Assembly: GCF_000003195.3 (NCBI RefSeq)
Contig: NC_012872.2
Location: 22,344,066 to 22,408,065, forward strand
Length of the DNA: 64,000 nt
Source: Sorghum bicolor
Lineage: Eukaryota; Streptophyta; Magnoliopsida; Poales; Poaceae
Direction: 5' to 3'
Below the pieces are notes generated by a model. That model was not told the DNA's origin, ran no database searches, and saw nothing but the letters and a program-made list of their open reading frames with translations. This document shows positions 45,782 to 55,257 of this stretch, piece by piece. Made by a program: the position numbers and the translations under genes. Each line of letters opens with the position of its first letter. Positions within the stretch are counted from its first letter, which is position 1.

Positions 45782-46411
45782 TTAGCGGCGCTCTAATTCC
45801 TTGATCTTTTTGTTGGCACTAGCAAGATCCTGCCTGAGACCTAGTATAATGGTGTTGTGGTTAGAGAGCTGCCTAGTGAGGGAATTAATCGAGGACTGGA
45901 GGTCTATGATAACTCTGTCTAGCCTGCGAACGTCCTCATCAATATCCATTATAGTCTTGCGACGCTTGGGAGGTGTCTCAAAAGCATTGAGAGCGTGCTT
46001 CGGGGCTGCCTTTGGAGGGATGAAACGGACTTTGGCTGCTCTAATCCCTTCAAAGTAAGGCCTTTCCTCCTCCGTAGTGTAGCGAACACTGCTGATCTCG
46101 CCGCTTCGGTTGGTCTTGACTCCAACGACCCTCTCATTGGGTCTAGGTGGAAGGATCCTTGTGCCGGTTGGCACCTTGATGGTGGTCTTTGTCTTGGATG
46201 ATGATCCTTTGAGGAGTAGGGGTTGTGGCTGTGCGGTGAGAACTGGTTGAGCATGGTAAGATTGGGTGGAGCTGCGCTGTCGTAATGGCATGGCTTCTAG
46301 CTGTGTTTCTGTGTTGGCCGGGACGAGAGCACGGGCATCGGGGTCTTCCACAGGCTCCATGTTGAGGTTAAAGGGGACGACTTCCCAATCATCGTGGTAC
46401 TTCTTGGCCAT
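45782..46411 (-). CDS. Extra ORF downstream of pol in the Athila-type element, 209 aa, intact
   Basis: ATG 46411 (MAKKYHDDWEVVPFNLNMEPVEDPDARALVPAN) to TAG 45782. No homology that I recognise. A hydrophilic N-terminal half rich in Ser/Thr/Pro/Lys (SSKTKTTIKVPTGTRILPPRP), a central RYTTEEERPYFEGIRAAKVRFIPPKAAPKHALNAF segment, a basic PPKRRKT cluster near residue 148 (possible nuclear signal), and a C-terminal coiled coil (DEDVRRLDRVIIDLQSSINSLTRQL to KKIKELERR). No signal peptide or membrane span, so it does not look like an envelope protein. It has its own TATA box 86 bases upstream and is undamaged, unlike gag and pol of the same element. Confidence 0.7.
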   Translation of the reverse strand: MAKKYHDDWEVVPFNLNMEPVEDPDARALVPANTETQLEAMPLRQRSSTQSYHAQPVLTAQPQPLLLKGSSSKTKTTIKVPTGTRILPPRPNERVVGVKTNRSGEISSVRYTTEEERPYFEGIRAAKVRFIPPKAAPKHALNAFETPPKRRKTIMDIDEDVRRLDRVIIDLQSSINSLTRQLSNHNTIILGLRQDLASANKKIKELERR

Positions 46412-46496
46412 AGGAGCAGCAAGGAACTAATCAAGCTCTAATTGAAGGAGAGAAGGCTTGGTGGCTTGGTGTTTGAAAACTGAGGTCAGGGGTCTG

Positions 46497-46504
46497 TTTA
46501 TATA
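46497..46504 (-). promoter_or_regulatory. Internal TATA box for the Athila extra ORF
   Basis: TATATAAA on the minus strand, 86 bases before ATG 46411, in the same frame of reference as an LTR promoter (CCCCTATATAAACAG). Transcription starting about 30 bases downstream would leave a 50-60 base leader with no upstream ATG that I see. Confidence 0.55.
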
Positions 46505-46646
46505 GGGGTCAAAAAGTGCCTCTATGGGTTGTTCGGGTCTCTCCCGTCGACGTGCGTGAGAAACTTTCCATCCGAGGGATTATTCGAATTACCATAAGTG
46601 CATTTTCCATAATAGAGAAAGTCAGGACCGAGGGGGAACAGGAGCT

Positions 46647-46679
46647 GGGCGCCCGCCCACCTGAGCTGGGCGCCCGCCC
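46647..46679. promoter_or_regulatory. Paired GGGCGCCCGCCC module upstream of the internal TATA box
   Basis: GGGCGCCCGCCC at 46647-46658 and again at 46668-46679, 21 bases apart with a 9-base spacer, 145-180 bases upstream of the internal TATA. The same 12-mer pair with the same 21-base period, inverted, is in the 5' LTR at 52234-52266. Confidence 0.65.
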
Positions 46680-46766
46680 TCTCTCTGGCCCCTCTGTGGG
46701 CCCACTTTTCCGAGCACGTTTCTAGATACGAAATTATTTAGAAAAATATATGTATGACCCAAAACA

Positions 46767-47957
46767 TCAGACTAAAAGTGTCGGGCTCGAATTCTCCATG
46801 GGAAGGTAAAAATGGACTACGTCTATTTCTTCAAATTCCTCATTGGGCTCTAAAAATAATTTAAGACGTTGACCATTTACCTTGAATAACGTACCTTTGA
46901 TATTTTGAAGTGTGATAGCTCCGTGGGATGATGAATTAATTACCTTGAATGGTCCTTCCCATTTGCTCCGGAGTTTTCCATGCCCGAAAAGCTTCACCCT
47001 GGAATTAAAAAGTAATACCTTATCTCCGGGTGTGAACTCCTTCTTCTTGATTCTCTTGTCATGCCACCTTTTGACTCTTTCTTTATAAATCTTTGAGTTG
47101 TGATATGCCTTCTCTCGCCATTCTTCTAATTCTGATAGTTGCATTCTTCTATAATCTCCAGCAACATCTAGGTCCATATTCCATCTCTTTATGGCCCAGT
47201 GTGCTTTGAACTCTAGTTCAACGGGTAGATGGCAAGTCTTCCCGTACACCAATTGGTATGGAGACATTCCAATTGGGGTCTTGTATGCTGTCCGGTATGC
47301 CCAGAGTGCATCGGGTAACTTGTCTTTCCATACCGTTCCCATTTCATTTACTGTCTTCTGAAGAATATTCTTGATTTGTTTGTTGGAAGTCTCTGCTTGG
47401 CCACTTGTCTGAGGATGATAGGGGGTAGCGACGTTGTGACGGATTCCATGTCTTGATAGGTATTGCTTGAAGCGTTTGTAGATAAAGTGTGCTCCTCCAT
47501 CACTTATCACTACTCTGGGGACTCCAAATCTTGGAAATATAATTTCTTCAAACATGCTCTTTGAACTGACGTTGTCGGCATGCTTGCAAGGTAATGCCTC
47601 TACCCACTTGGAGACATAGTCAACTGCCACCAAGATGTACTCACACTTCTTTGATGGAGGGAATGGACCCATGTAGTCTATTCCCCAGACATCAAAGAGC
47701 TCAATCTGAAGGTTGTTGGTGAGTGGCATTGCATGCCTTGTATTTATGTTTCCGTGTCTTTGACATGGCCCACATCTTCTGATATATTGCTTCGTGTCTT
47801 CATACATTGTAGGCCAGTAGAATCCACACTGCTAGATTTTTGAATGTGTACGGAATGCTCCATAGTGACCTCCATATGGTGATGAATGACATCTGTCGAT
47901 GATCTTCCACCCTTCCTCAGTGGTCACACATCTCCTGAGTAAGCTATCAGAGCATAC
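46767..47957 (-). pseudogene. Integrase of the Athila-type element, broken at its N-terminal side
   Basis: Zinc-binding part: PYGGHYGAFRTHSKI then [25 protein letters not shown] (HHCC). Core: [14 protein letters not shown] (first Asp), [15 protein letters not shown] (second Asp), [19 protein letters not shown] (Glu). C-terminal part has [29 protein letters not shown], the usual SH3-like tail, and ends TLLV at 46767. Stops at 47958-47960 (CGA to TGA) and near 47834 separate it from RNase H; 47807-46767 is one open frame of 346 codons. Confidence 0.88.
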
Positions 47958-49996
47958 TCAGAAGAGGTATGGCTCATCCCATATATGTGAACGACTTTCT
48001 TGAATAAGCTTCTTCTTGTTTGCTCCTGGTGGTACATACCCTGAAACCATAAAATTAACAATATCTGCATACCAGGGGTCAAACCTGTTAATCCCATAGA
48101 GCATGTCGTCCCGGAGTGAATCATTGATGGGGATTTCCTGTGGACTCTTAAAATACATTATAGACAAGTGATCTGCAATAGAATTTTCTACTCTCTTTTT
48201 ATCTTTTATTTCTAAGTCAAATTCTTGGAGTAATAAGATCCATCTAATCAGGCGAGGTTTAGTATCTTTTTTAGTGAGCAAATATTTTAGTGCAGCATGA
48301 TCAGTGTAAACAATTATTTTAGCTCCAACTAAATAAGATCTAAATTTATCAATGGCAAAGACAACAGCCAGAAGCTCTTTTTCAGTGGTTGCATAATTAA
48401 GTTGAGCTCCTGTCAAAGTTTTACTGGCATAAGCAATTGCATGATGCTTCTTATCTTTAGTTTGTCCCAATACTGCCCCCACAGCAAAATAACTAGCATC
48501 ACACATAATTTCAAAAGGTAACGACCAATCAGGGGGTTGAATGATTGGTGCAGAGATGAGTGCTTCCTTTAATAAATTGAAAGACGTTAGACATGCATCA
48601 TCAAATTCGAAAGGAGCATCCTTGGCTAGCAAAAGAGTAAGTGGTCTAGCAATAAATGAAAAATCTTTTATGAATCTACGATAAAAACCAGCATGGTCAA
48701 GAAAGCTTCGAATTCCTTTTATATTCACAGGTGGAGGTAGTTGTTCAATTACTTCAATTTTAGCTTTGTCTACCTCAATACCTCTTTCAGACACTAGGTG
48801 TCCCTGCACTATTCCTTCCCTAACCATAAAATGACATTTTTCCCAATTAAGGATAAGTGCTTTTCTTCACATCTTTGCAAAACCTTGTCTAAGTTTTCAA
48901 GACAATTATCAAAAGTTTTTCCATAAACAGAGAAATCATCCATGAAAACTTCCATAATCTCTTCAATCATATCAGAAAATATAGACATCATGCATCTTTG
49001 AAAAGAAGCTGGTGCATTACATAACCCAAAAGACATTCTACGATAAGCATAAGTTCCATATGGGCATGTAAAAGTGGTTTTGCTTTGATCATCAGGATGG
49101 ATCGGGATTTGGTGATATCCTGAATATCCATCTAAGAAACAGAAGAACGAATGGTTTGCTAACCGCTCTAGCATTTCATCTATGAAAGGCAAAGGAAAGT
49201 GATCCTTTCTCGTGGCTTTGTTTAGTTTTCTATAGTCTATGCACATCCGCCATCCCGTGACGGTGCGTTGCGGAATTAGCTCGTTCTTTTCATTTATAAT
49301 AACAGTCATGCCTCCCTTTTTAGGCACAACTTGCACTGGGCTTACCCACTCACTGTGCGGCACAGGATATATAATCCCTGCATGCAGCAACTTTATAACT
49401 TCCTTTTTAACTACCTCTCTCATAGTGTTGTTAAGTCTACGTTGGGGTTCTTGAGAGGGTGTAACAGAAGGATCTGTTGGAATACGATGGGTACAAATCA
49501 TAGGACTGATTCCTGTAAGATCTTGAAGTGAGTAGCCAAAAACTGAGTGATGTTTTTCAAGAATGGTCATTAATCGCAGAGTTTGATCCTGAGTGAGTTT
49601 ATCGCTAATGATTACAGGGAACTCTGGATTATTGTTTAGGAAAGCATAGGTAAGACCGGGTGGTAAAGTTTTAAGCTCTATGGGAGGTCTAGGTGTTTCT
49701 GCAAACTCATCTAAGGGTTCAGGCTCAGAAGGTTCGTCTTTTTCTTCAGTGAAGAAAGGAGTTTCGTCTTCTAAGTCTGGTTCATCTAAAAGCTCTAGAG
49801 ATGCAGCCTTTACCTCCTCCATAGGATCAGGCAAAAGATATGACTCGGCCTTATTGTTTAAGGAATGTGAAATTGTTATCGGAAATTTAAAAGTTTTTCC
49901 AAAAGAAATGTGTAGCTTTCTAGTATGACCTTCATAAAGGAGTCTTCTAAGTTGTCCTATCAACAGGTCGAAGTCCCATGTATCAAAGATATAGAA
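47958..49996 (-). pseudogene. RT and RNase H of the Athila-type element, one frameshift
   Basis: RT from HRIPTDPSVTPSQEPQRRLN through WVSPVQVVPKKGGMTV, WRMCIDYRKLNKATRKDHFPLPFIDEMLERL and FCFLDGYSGYHQIPI to catalytic FMDDFSVYG near 48940. A frameshift near 48820-48840 (the run KEKCHF) moves the frame; it resumes with [20 protein letters not shown] and the RNase [16 protein letters not shown] (Asp), [16 protein letters not shown] (Glu), [11 protein letters not shown] (Asp), ENSIADHLS (Asp). Only one RNase H is present, which sets it apart from the Tat elements. Confidence 0.88.
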
Positions 49997-50631
49997 GTTC
50001 AAATGAACCATGGAGCTTCTACCGTAAGAGGTAGGACATTAATAATTCCAAGACTGGGGACTAACCGTCCCGAAGATTCCTTTATGACCTTTGTTGTGGG
50101 GGTTAAGACAAGATTTTTAAATAGTTTAAGTGCAAAAGATTCAGACATGATGTTGATCCCCACAACAGGATTACAAAGAGCATTAAATCGATCAGAATTA
50201 TAAGCACAACGTATAGTTATAGAGGGTGTGTCCAAACGGATCACATTAGAGGAAAGCTCTGATTCCTCCAACCATTCACTACTCATGACTGAGATAAACT
50301 CTCTCAATTGATATTCACTTGGCAAATAAATGCTAAACTGATCGTTTTGGGGTTTATCAATAGAATGGTAGTTTGAAATATTTCCAAAATCGGCAAAAAG
50401 ATCGGATTCTATATCCAGCATGAAGTCCGGTGGTGGAATTTCTTCCTCTTGTGGCTCAAAACTTGGGATAGCTAAAGTAGCTGAAGAATTTGGCAGAGTG
50501 TCTACTTTGGCTTCGTAGGTTTCATCATGAAGGGTATTATCCATCTCAGCTTCTAAGATTCTATCTAGGATCACTCTAGCTTCATCAGCAGGGATGCGAA
50601 AGAGAGAACCTCTAGACATTGTGTGCAGCAT
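49997..50631 (-). pseudogene. Protease-like region of the Athila-type element
   Basis: Frame 50631-49999 with acidic N-terminal half and a segment CNPVVGINIMSESFALKLF that sits where the D(S/T)GA...NVMP motif of Athila proteases would be; the catalytic Asp is not present (NPVVG). It continues into the RT frame through a one-base shift at WF(H)LNFYIFDTWDFDLLIG near 50000. Likely an inactivated protease; assignment is by position and spacing. Confidence 0.6.
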
Positions 50632-50644
50632 TTGTTTGTGATTT

Positions 50645-51175
50645 TTCTGAAGACCTCGAAAAAAGTGGAATAAAAGAATAGGGTCTTCAAGATTAAGGTT
50701 TGGACCAGATTCTAAAAGATCAGAAAAACGTTTCTAGGATTTTCCCAAAGTTTCATTATCTTTTTTTTAAAAGATAGGACTTCGAGTCTAAGGTCGGCTA
50801 TACGGTCAAGGGAATAGAAATCTAGACAAAAGTTGGCTCGTAAAACTCCCCATTCACCTTGTTGTTGACTTACCTTCTGACTGTACCATTGTCTAGCTTC
50901 TCCCCTTAAGGAAAAGGAAAAAGCTTCCAACGTAAAGTTTTATCAGAAATGCCTTCAATGCGAAGACAATCACATGTTTGCTCAAAATCTCTAATATGAA
51001 GGTAAGGGTTTTTGTCTTCCTTTCCTGAAAAAGATAGGTTTTGAATCATGGCAATCAACCTTGAACTTAACTTATACTGGGATGTTTGGATAGGCTGTGA
51101 CGATTCCCATGGTAAAAGGTCAGTTGCTGAAGGGATTGCAGACTCATGGATCGATTTAGAATTTTGGTTTTCCAT
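50645..51175 (-). pseudogene. gag of the Athila-type element, fragmentary
   Basis: ATG 51175 (MENQNSKSIHESAIPSATDLLPWESS). SSRLIAMIQNLSFSGKEDKNPYLHIRDFEQTCDCLRIEGIS and, after a frameshift near 50925, LEAFSFSLRGEARQWYSQ are capsid signatures of Athila-like gag. Another break lies near 50710, and the remainder, including any zinc knuckle, is not recognisable. It is shorter than usual for this group. Confidence 0.75.
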
Positions 51176-51276
51176 AAGGTAAGAGTAAAGAAAATAAATA
51201 AAGAATATAAAAGAAAAGATAAAAGTATAGATACAAGCTAGTAGTAAGACTCAGGTTATCTCAGCAACCGTCTTTC

Positions 51277-51294
51277 TCCCCGGCAACGGCGCCA
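51277..51294 (-). other. Primer-binding site of the Athila-type element (tRNA-Asp)
   Basis: TGGCGCCGTTGCCGGGGA on the minus strand, 8 bases after the 5' LTR. It pairs with the 3' end of plant tRNA-Asp, typical for Athila-like elements. Confidence 0.88.
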
Positions 51295-51302
51295 GAAATG
51301 CT

Positions 51303-52536
51303 TGTTGATATTTGGGAACGCAATAAGGAATTGATCCGCAAGCGCACGGATATCGATGAGCACTTCACCTGGGAGGTTATCCAGAGTATCGTATTTATTT
51401 TTTTACCACTAGGAGAAAGAGTGCATCTGACTAACCGGTCTATTACTACTAACCTTTAGGCACAAAGAATGTCTTTCGATGTGAGTGATAAATAGAGAAG
51501 ACTGCAACCGTAGTCTCCTTCTAACCTTGGTAAGGATAATCTATTGCTCTAATGGGGAGGCTAATGGAATCTAGACACCACAAAGGATGTTCAACCCGCA
51601 CCTATAAACCATATCCTTCCTGCTAACGAGATGTGATCTACAAAGGTAACTCGGAATTGTCACGTTCCTCACTACTACCACGGTCCAGCTAGTTAGGGAA
51701 TATCTATGAGTACCCCAACCTAAACACCACGTTTACGCCAGCAATGATTACTCTAAACTCTACGCAAAGAGATTAAAGTAAACTCACAAACCATAAGAAT
51801 AATAAAACAAGAACTTACTAGAATTTAGAAGTCGAAATACTGAAGAATCCTTGGAGCAAGCTTCGGGTTAGGAGAACTTGATCCCGCAGGTACAAGCTTG
51901 GAGCAGACACCGACAGGCCGGGCTTCTCCAATCTACACCTCCACTCTATCTCTCTCAATCTAGTAGAAACTAGAAGATCTATTTCTACCTTACATTGGTT
52001 GCTAAGCCTAAAAAGAAATATTAATTAGAGAAGAGGTTTTCCTTCGAGGGCACCCCTCAGTCTCTATGATAATTTCTTCATGTCTTCTCCCAGGGGCGAG
52101 GGAGGTCTCCTTATATAGTCCTCCTCTTCTATGCATTTTTGGGTCGATAGGCGAGGTGGTACTATGTTTTCCTTGATCCAATAGGTCGGTGGAACATCCC
52201 GTGCGAAGAGAGTCCCGAACTGGATCCAGCAGGGGGCGGGCGCCCAGGTCACCAGGGCGGGCGCCCTGGGCCTGGCCCCTTTCGGCCTCTGTCTTCTTCC
52301 CGTGGCTTCTAGAGTCTTCTAGATGGTAGAAAATCGTGCGGTGCGTTGATATCTCTATGTAATCCCAACATGTGGGCCTTTCTTCCTTATTTCCTGATAA
52401 CCCCCTGCAGAAACAGATAAACAACAAAACTCGTGGAATTCTGTCAGATCAAACCCTAATTCTAGGTGTTGGTTGTATATTGGTCCTTTCCCTTGTTTAT
52501 TTGATAATTAAAATTAATACTTAAGAACCGTCAACA
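51303..52536 (-). repeat. 5' LTR of the Athila-type element (1234 bp)
   Basis: TGTTGATATTTGGGAACG to CCGTCAACA on the plus strand. TATA box (minus strand TATATAAGG) at 52117-52109. Two GC modules (GGGCGGGCGCCC) at 52234-52245 and 52255-52266, 21 bases apart and about 120-150 bases upstream of the TATA. Confidence 0.92.
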
Positions 52537-53500
52537 GTGGTAGGCTGCACCGAGCAGGTATCGGCTGAGAGGAAATCGGCCACCGTTAGCCAGATTTTCT
52601 GCTCCTGCTAAGTAGACGGAGGTTGGTCCTGCCGATCGGCCGCAAAACACGAACTTATCTAACCACATGTTCAGGAAACAGGTCTGCTCTTTTATGTTGA
52701 CAGGGCCTGTTTGGCTATATTTTTGGATGTACCCTGACCAACCGCCGATAGCACGAGTTTGGTATCAAAGAAATGGGTGCTATCGGCAGAAGATACATCT
52801 AGGCCTGTAAGCATAGCCACATCGGCAAGTGTAGGACAAGCAGGGCCGTGGCCGAAGACAAAAGCATTGAGCGTGTCTGACCAGAAATATGATGCAGCTA
52901 TCAGCAGTGACTCATTTTCCTATGCATATCGGCAATGGACAACCTAATGCATTGGTCTAACTTCCTCTCACCCCACTGGACTTCATTTGAGTTGCTGACC
53001 CTCAAAAACCAATCTGTCCATCCTACAGTAGGGCTGGGCCAAGAACGGAAAGTATCCTTCCACAGATCCAAAGAAAAGTTCTCGGCCCTGAAAGGAATCC
53101 TGTTTGTTTCTGCATTAATGAGATCGGTTGGATCTGGATCCCCTAACGGGCCAAGGCATTGGAGATGAGGTTGATCGGTGGGAATGACAATTTTGTTGGC
53201 CAAATCCTAATGATTTTGAAGGTAAAAAAGGGGGGAAACAAAAAAAAGAAATATATTCAGTAAGATGGATTGCGGATGAACAGGGGTGTGAGAAAAGGTA
53301 CAGGAGATGGAATGAAGGGCTGACCTCAGGAACGATGAAGTTGACGGCCATCTTGCCACGGGGAGGATGATCGAGGGCTTCAGAGTTGGTGAAGAAGGGA
53401 CTTCGTCGAAGATCTCAGGGACCTTGAATAGCGCCGCCGCTTGGAAAGTAAAGTTGGGGTTGTCGAATGATGTGATGGAGAAGGAGTACCCGAGAAGGAG

Positions 53501-53988
53501 CTATTTTTAGGACAAAACGGGCAAGGGTAAAATGGACTTATCTCTTCGCCGTATCCATGAAATCTGAGGGTACTCTTGTAGATTTGGTAACTGTTCGCAC
53601 GGTAATTGAGGGACTGTGCAGGTGATTGGACAGGAAGCTGTCGTTATCCAGAGATATTTTACTGTGCGGGATCTCGTGGTCGGTCCATAGGCAGCGCCTT
53701 GTAACGGTCATATTGCCGATGGGCGAATAAAGTGGAGATAGCCGTTTGGGAAGATAAGGTATGGGCGTCCTGGTCAGTCCATCGGAAAGTCCCTGTAACG
53801 TTAGTGTTGCCGATGCGCGACTAAAATGGAAATATCCGTTTGGGAAGCTGAGGATTTTGAGGAATCTGCGGAAGAATCAAATTAGAATTGCTCAGATTAA
53901 GGCTGTCGGTTACCAGATTGGGAGCATTAATTGCGGAAAGGCATCATCACTGCAGAGAATTTTAGAGTATTAAAGATTTTATACTCCG
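53501..53988 (-). promoter_or_regulatory. Upstream region of the antisense gene, copy B, tandem module, mutated TATA
   Basis: The position of the family TATA box reads CTAAAAATAG (53510-53501), so this copy's promoter is probably weakened. Further upstream a module of about 80 bases is present twice, at 53678 and 53772 (period 94): GTC(G/A)GTCCAT, GTAACG, TTGCCGATG, CCGTTTGGGAAG. Copies A and E have one module. Confidence 0.6.
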
Positions 53989-54003
53989 AAATTGGGGGGC
54001 ATG
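53989..54003 (+). other. Polypurine tract of copy B
   Basis: AAATTGGGGGGCATG directly before the 3' LTR. Confidence 0.8.
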
Positions 54004-54720
54004 TGTTGACACCGTTTTTGGGCACGTGTCCATGATTGGTAAAGTGTAGGTTGGCAAGATAAGACGGCAATGTTTTGTCTACAGGATGAGTTTCCGATAA
54101 GGGAGAATTACCGATGAGGATGGTTGCCGATGGAGGAGTTACTAAACGTGACTAAGTCCATAGGTGTTGATGTTTCTGTGCCGATGGCTACAACAAGGGA
54201 ATCTGCCGATGATACGGAAGGGGAGTCTGGAAGTTGCCGATTGGCTAGTGGGGATGTTCTGGTTTGTTACGTGAGAATAGTTTTACATTTTCCTTAGTTA
54301 TTTAGATCGTTTTGTATACGGATTCTGTTTAAATTTGGAATTCGAATTCTAGTCGTGTCTGGTTGTAGCTCTTTGAGCAGGGTATAAATGTAGACCCTAG
54401 GGCCTTGTAATGACATCTATCTATCAATCAATCAAACACACATTTTTACTCATATTCCAAGCATCTACTTTTTCGACGACTTCATCATACTTTTTCCTTT
54501 TCACTACGAGTTCTTAGGAATTCGTCGACTTAAGCTCGGCGTGTTCTCAAGTTCCATGTGAATACCTCTTGGCCGTGACATCCGGGTGCATCGCTGTTGT
54601 CGGGACCAAAGTATTCGAGTTACCACCTTTGCCGATAGTAAGGTCAAATCGGCTGGCACGCCTTAACGTTTGAACTGGATATTAGCCCTTTGTGTTTGCA
54701 GATCAGCTTTTGCACCAACA
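54004..54720 (+). repeat. 3' LTR of copy B (717 bp)
   Basis: Same ends as 20652-21368. TATA box TATAAAT at 54383-54389. Followed by CTATC (54721-54725), the TSD. Confidence 0.93.
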
Positions 54721-55101
54721 CTATCTTTCCAAGATCAGTTGACTGCCGATGACTATGCTACTTTGATGAACGATGAGTTAGATGATTTAGCAGGGCATTG
54801 GCTCAAAGCTTTGATAAGTATAGAGGAAAATAAAACAAGAGTTGCTAAGTGGTATGATAAAAAGGTAAAGGCTAAGGAGTTTGCCGATGGAGATTTGGTT
54901 TGCAAGCTGTTATTACCGATTGGGACTAAAAGTTCAAAGTTTGACAAGTGGTCTCCCAATTAGGAAGGTCCTTATCGGATAAATCGGTCTGCTCCTGGTA
55001 ATGCCTATATTTTGGAAACTCTCGAAGGAGTCGAATTTCCTAGAGCATTGAATGGAAAGTACTTGAAGAAATATTACCCGAGCATATTGGTCGATGCGTG
55101 A
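54721..55101 (+). pseudogene. Integrase C-terminus of copy A, after insert B
   Basis: LSFQDQLTADDYATLMNDELDDLAGHWLKALISIEENKTRVAKWYDKKVKAKEFADGDLVCK continues exactly where 20646 left off, which proves that copy B is an insertion. One stop near 54961 (TGG changed to TAG after KWSPN). It ends KYYPSILVDA, TGA at 55099-55101. Confidence 0.9.
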
Positions 55102-55112
55102 AAGCTTAAGGT

Positions 55113-55198
55113 GCCGATAACATTCCTATCAGCTGGATCAAATTATATCTCAGACTGAATACGATGTTTCAAAAGATGCCGATAACAGTCCTATCGAC
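55113..55198. repeat. Two decayed stem-loops between pol and antisense gene, copy A
   Basis: 55113-55133 and 55178-55198: left arms GCCGATA intact, right arms TATCAGC and TATCGAC, each one base off the family TATCGGC. Position is the same as in B and C. Confidence 0.6.
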
Positions 55199-55257
55199 TA
55201 GACCAAAATAATCAGCACTTTTTGAAGAAAGAGCAAAACACGTCACCGATGAAAAGC

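Larger units (their letters stand above)
43257..52536 (-). mobile_element. Athila-type Ty3/gypsy element with extra ORF, inverted (9280 bp)
   Basis: LTRs 43257-44467 and 51303-52536. TSD GTGGT at 43252-43256 and 52537-52541, inside the antisense gene of copy B. PBS complementary to tRNA-Asp. On the minus strand: gag 51175, PR-like region, RT, RNase H, integrase (end 46767), an extra ORF 46411-45782, then 1.3 kb non-coding and the PPT. tRNA-Asp priming, the FMDDFSVYG RT box and a long 3' region with an extra ORF suit the Athila lineage. LTRs differ by roughly 3% including a 24 bp length difference. Only about one GCCGAT/ATCGGC word occurs in it, unlike the Tat copies around it. Confidence 0.9.
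40807..53351 (-). pseudogene. Antisense extra gene of copy B, split by the Athila element
   Basis: Same gene as in copy C, reading from ATG 53351 (MAVNFIVPEV) to TGA at 40807 after AIQALLNM. Exon 1 ends before the donor at about 53325; exon 2 starts after TTAG at about 53210 (LANKIVIPTDQPHLQCLG). The frame breaks near 52901, within MHRNESLLIAA. The Athila element interrupts exon 2 between 52541 and 43252 (TSD GTGGT); the body continues to about 42480. Further exons hold the PVSRSGKPIDLF-type segment (42400-42230), the basic and proline-rich linker (42110-41770) and the coiled coil (41480-40810). A stop lies in the NFFGSGKNTIQ-containing part near 42560, with additional lesions in exon 2 at 42840. 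Confidence 0.82.
20652..54720 (+). mobile_element. Tat-lineage Ty3/gypsy element, copy B, with two nested inserts
   Basis: LTRs 20652-21368 and 54004-54720, both 717 bp. TSD CTATC at 20647-20651 and 54721-54725, inside the integrase frame of copy A. Subtracting copy C and the Athila element, each with 5 bp of TSD, leaves about 12,396 bp, matching A and C. LTRs differ at about 23 of 717 sites by eye (3.2%). Its pol is split by C at 25572 and its antisense gene by the Athila element at 43257. Confidence 0.93.

Noticed and set aside
54004..54720. Solo LTR
   Set aside because: It pairs with 20652-21368 by equal length, sequence and the shared CTATC duplication, and the integrase of copy A resumes exactly after it.
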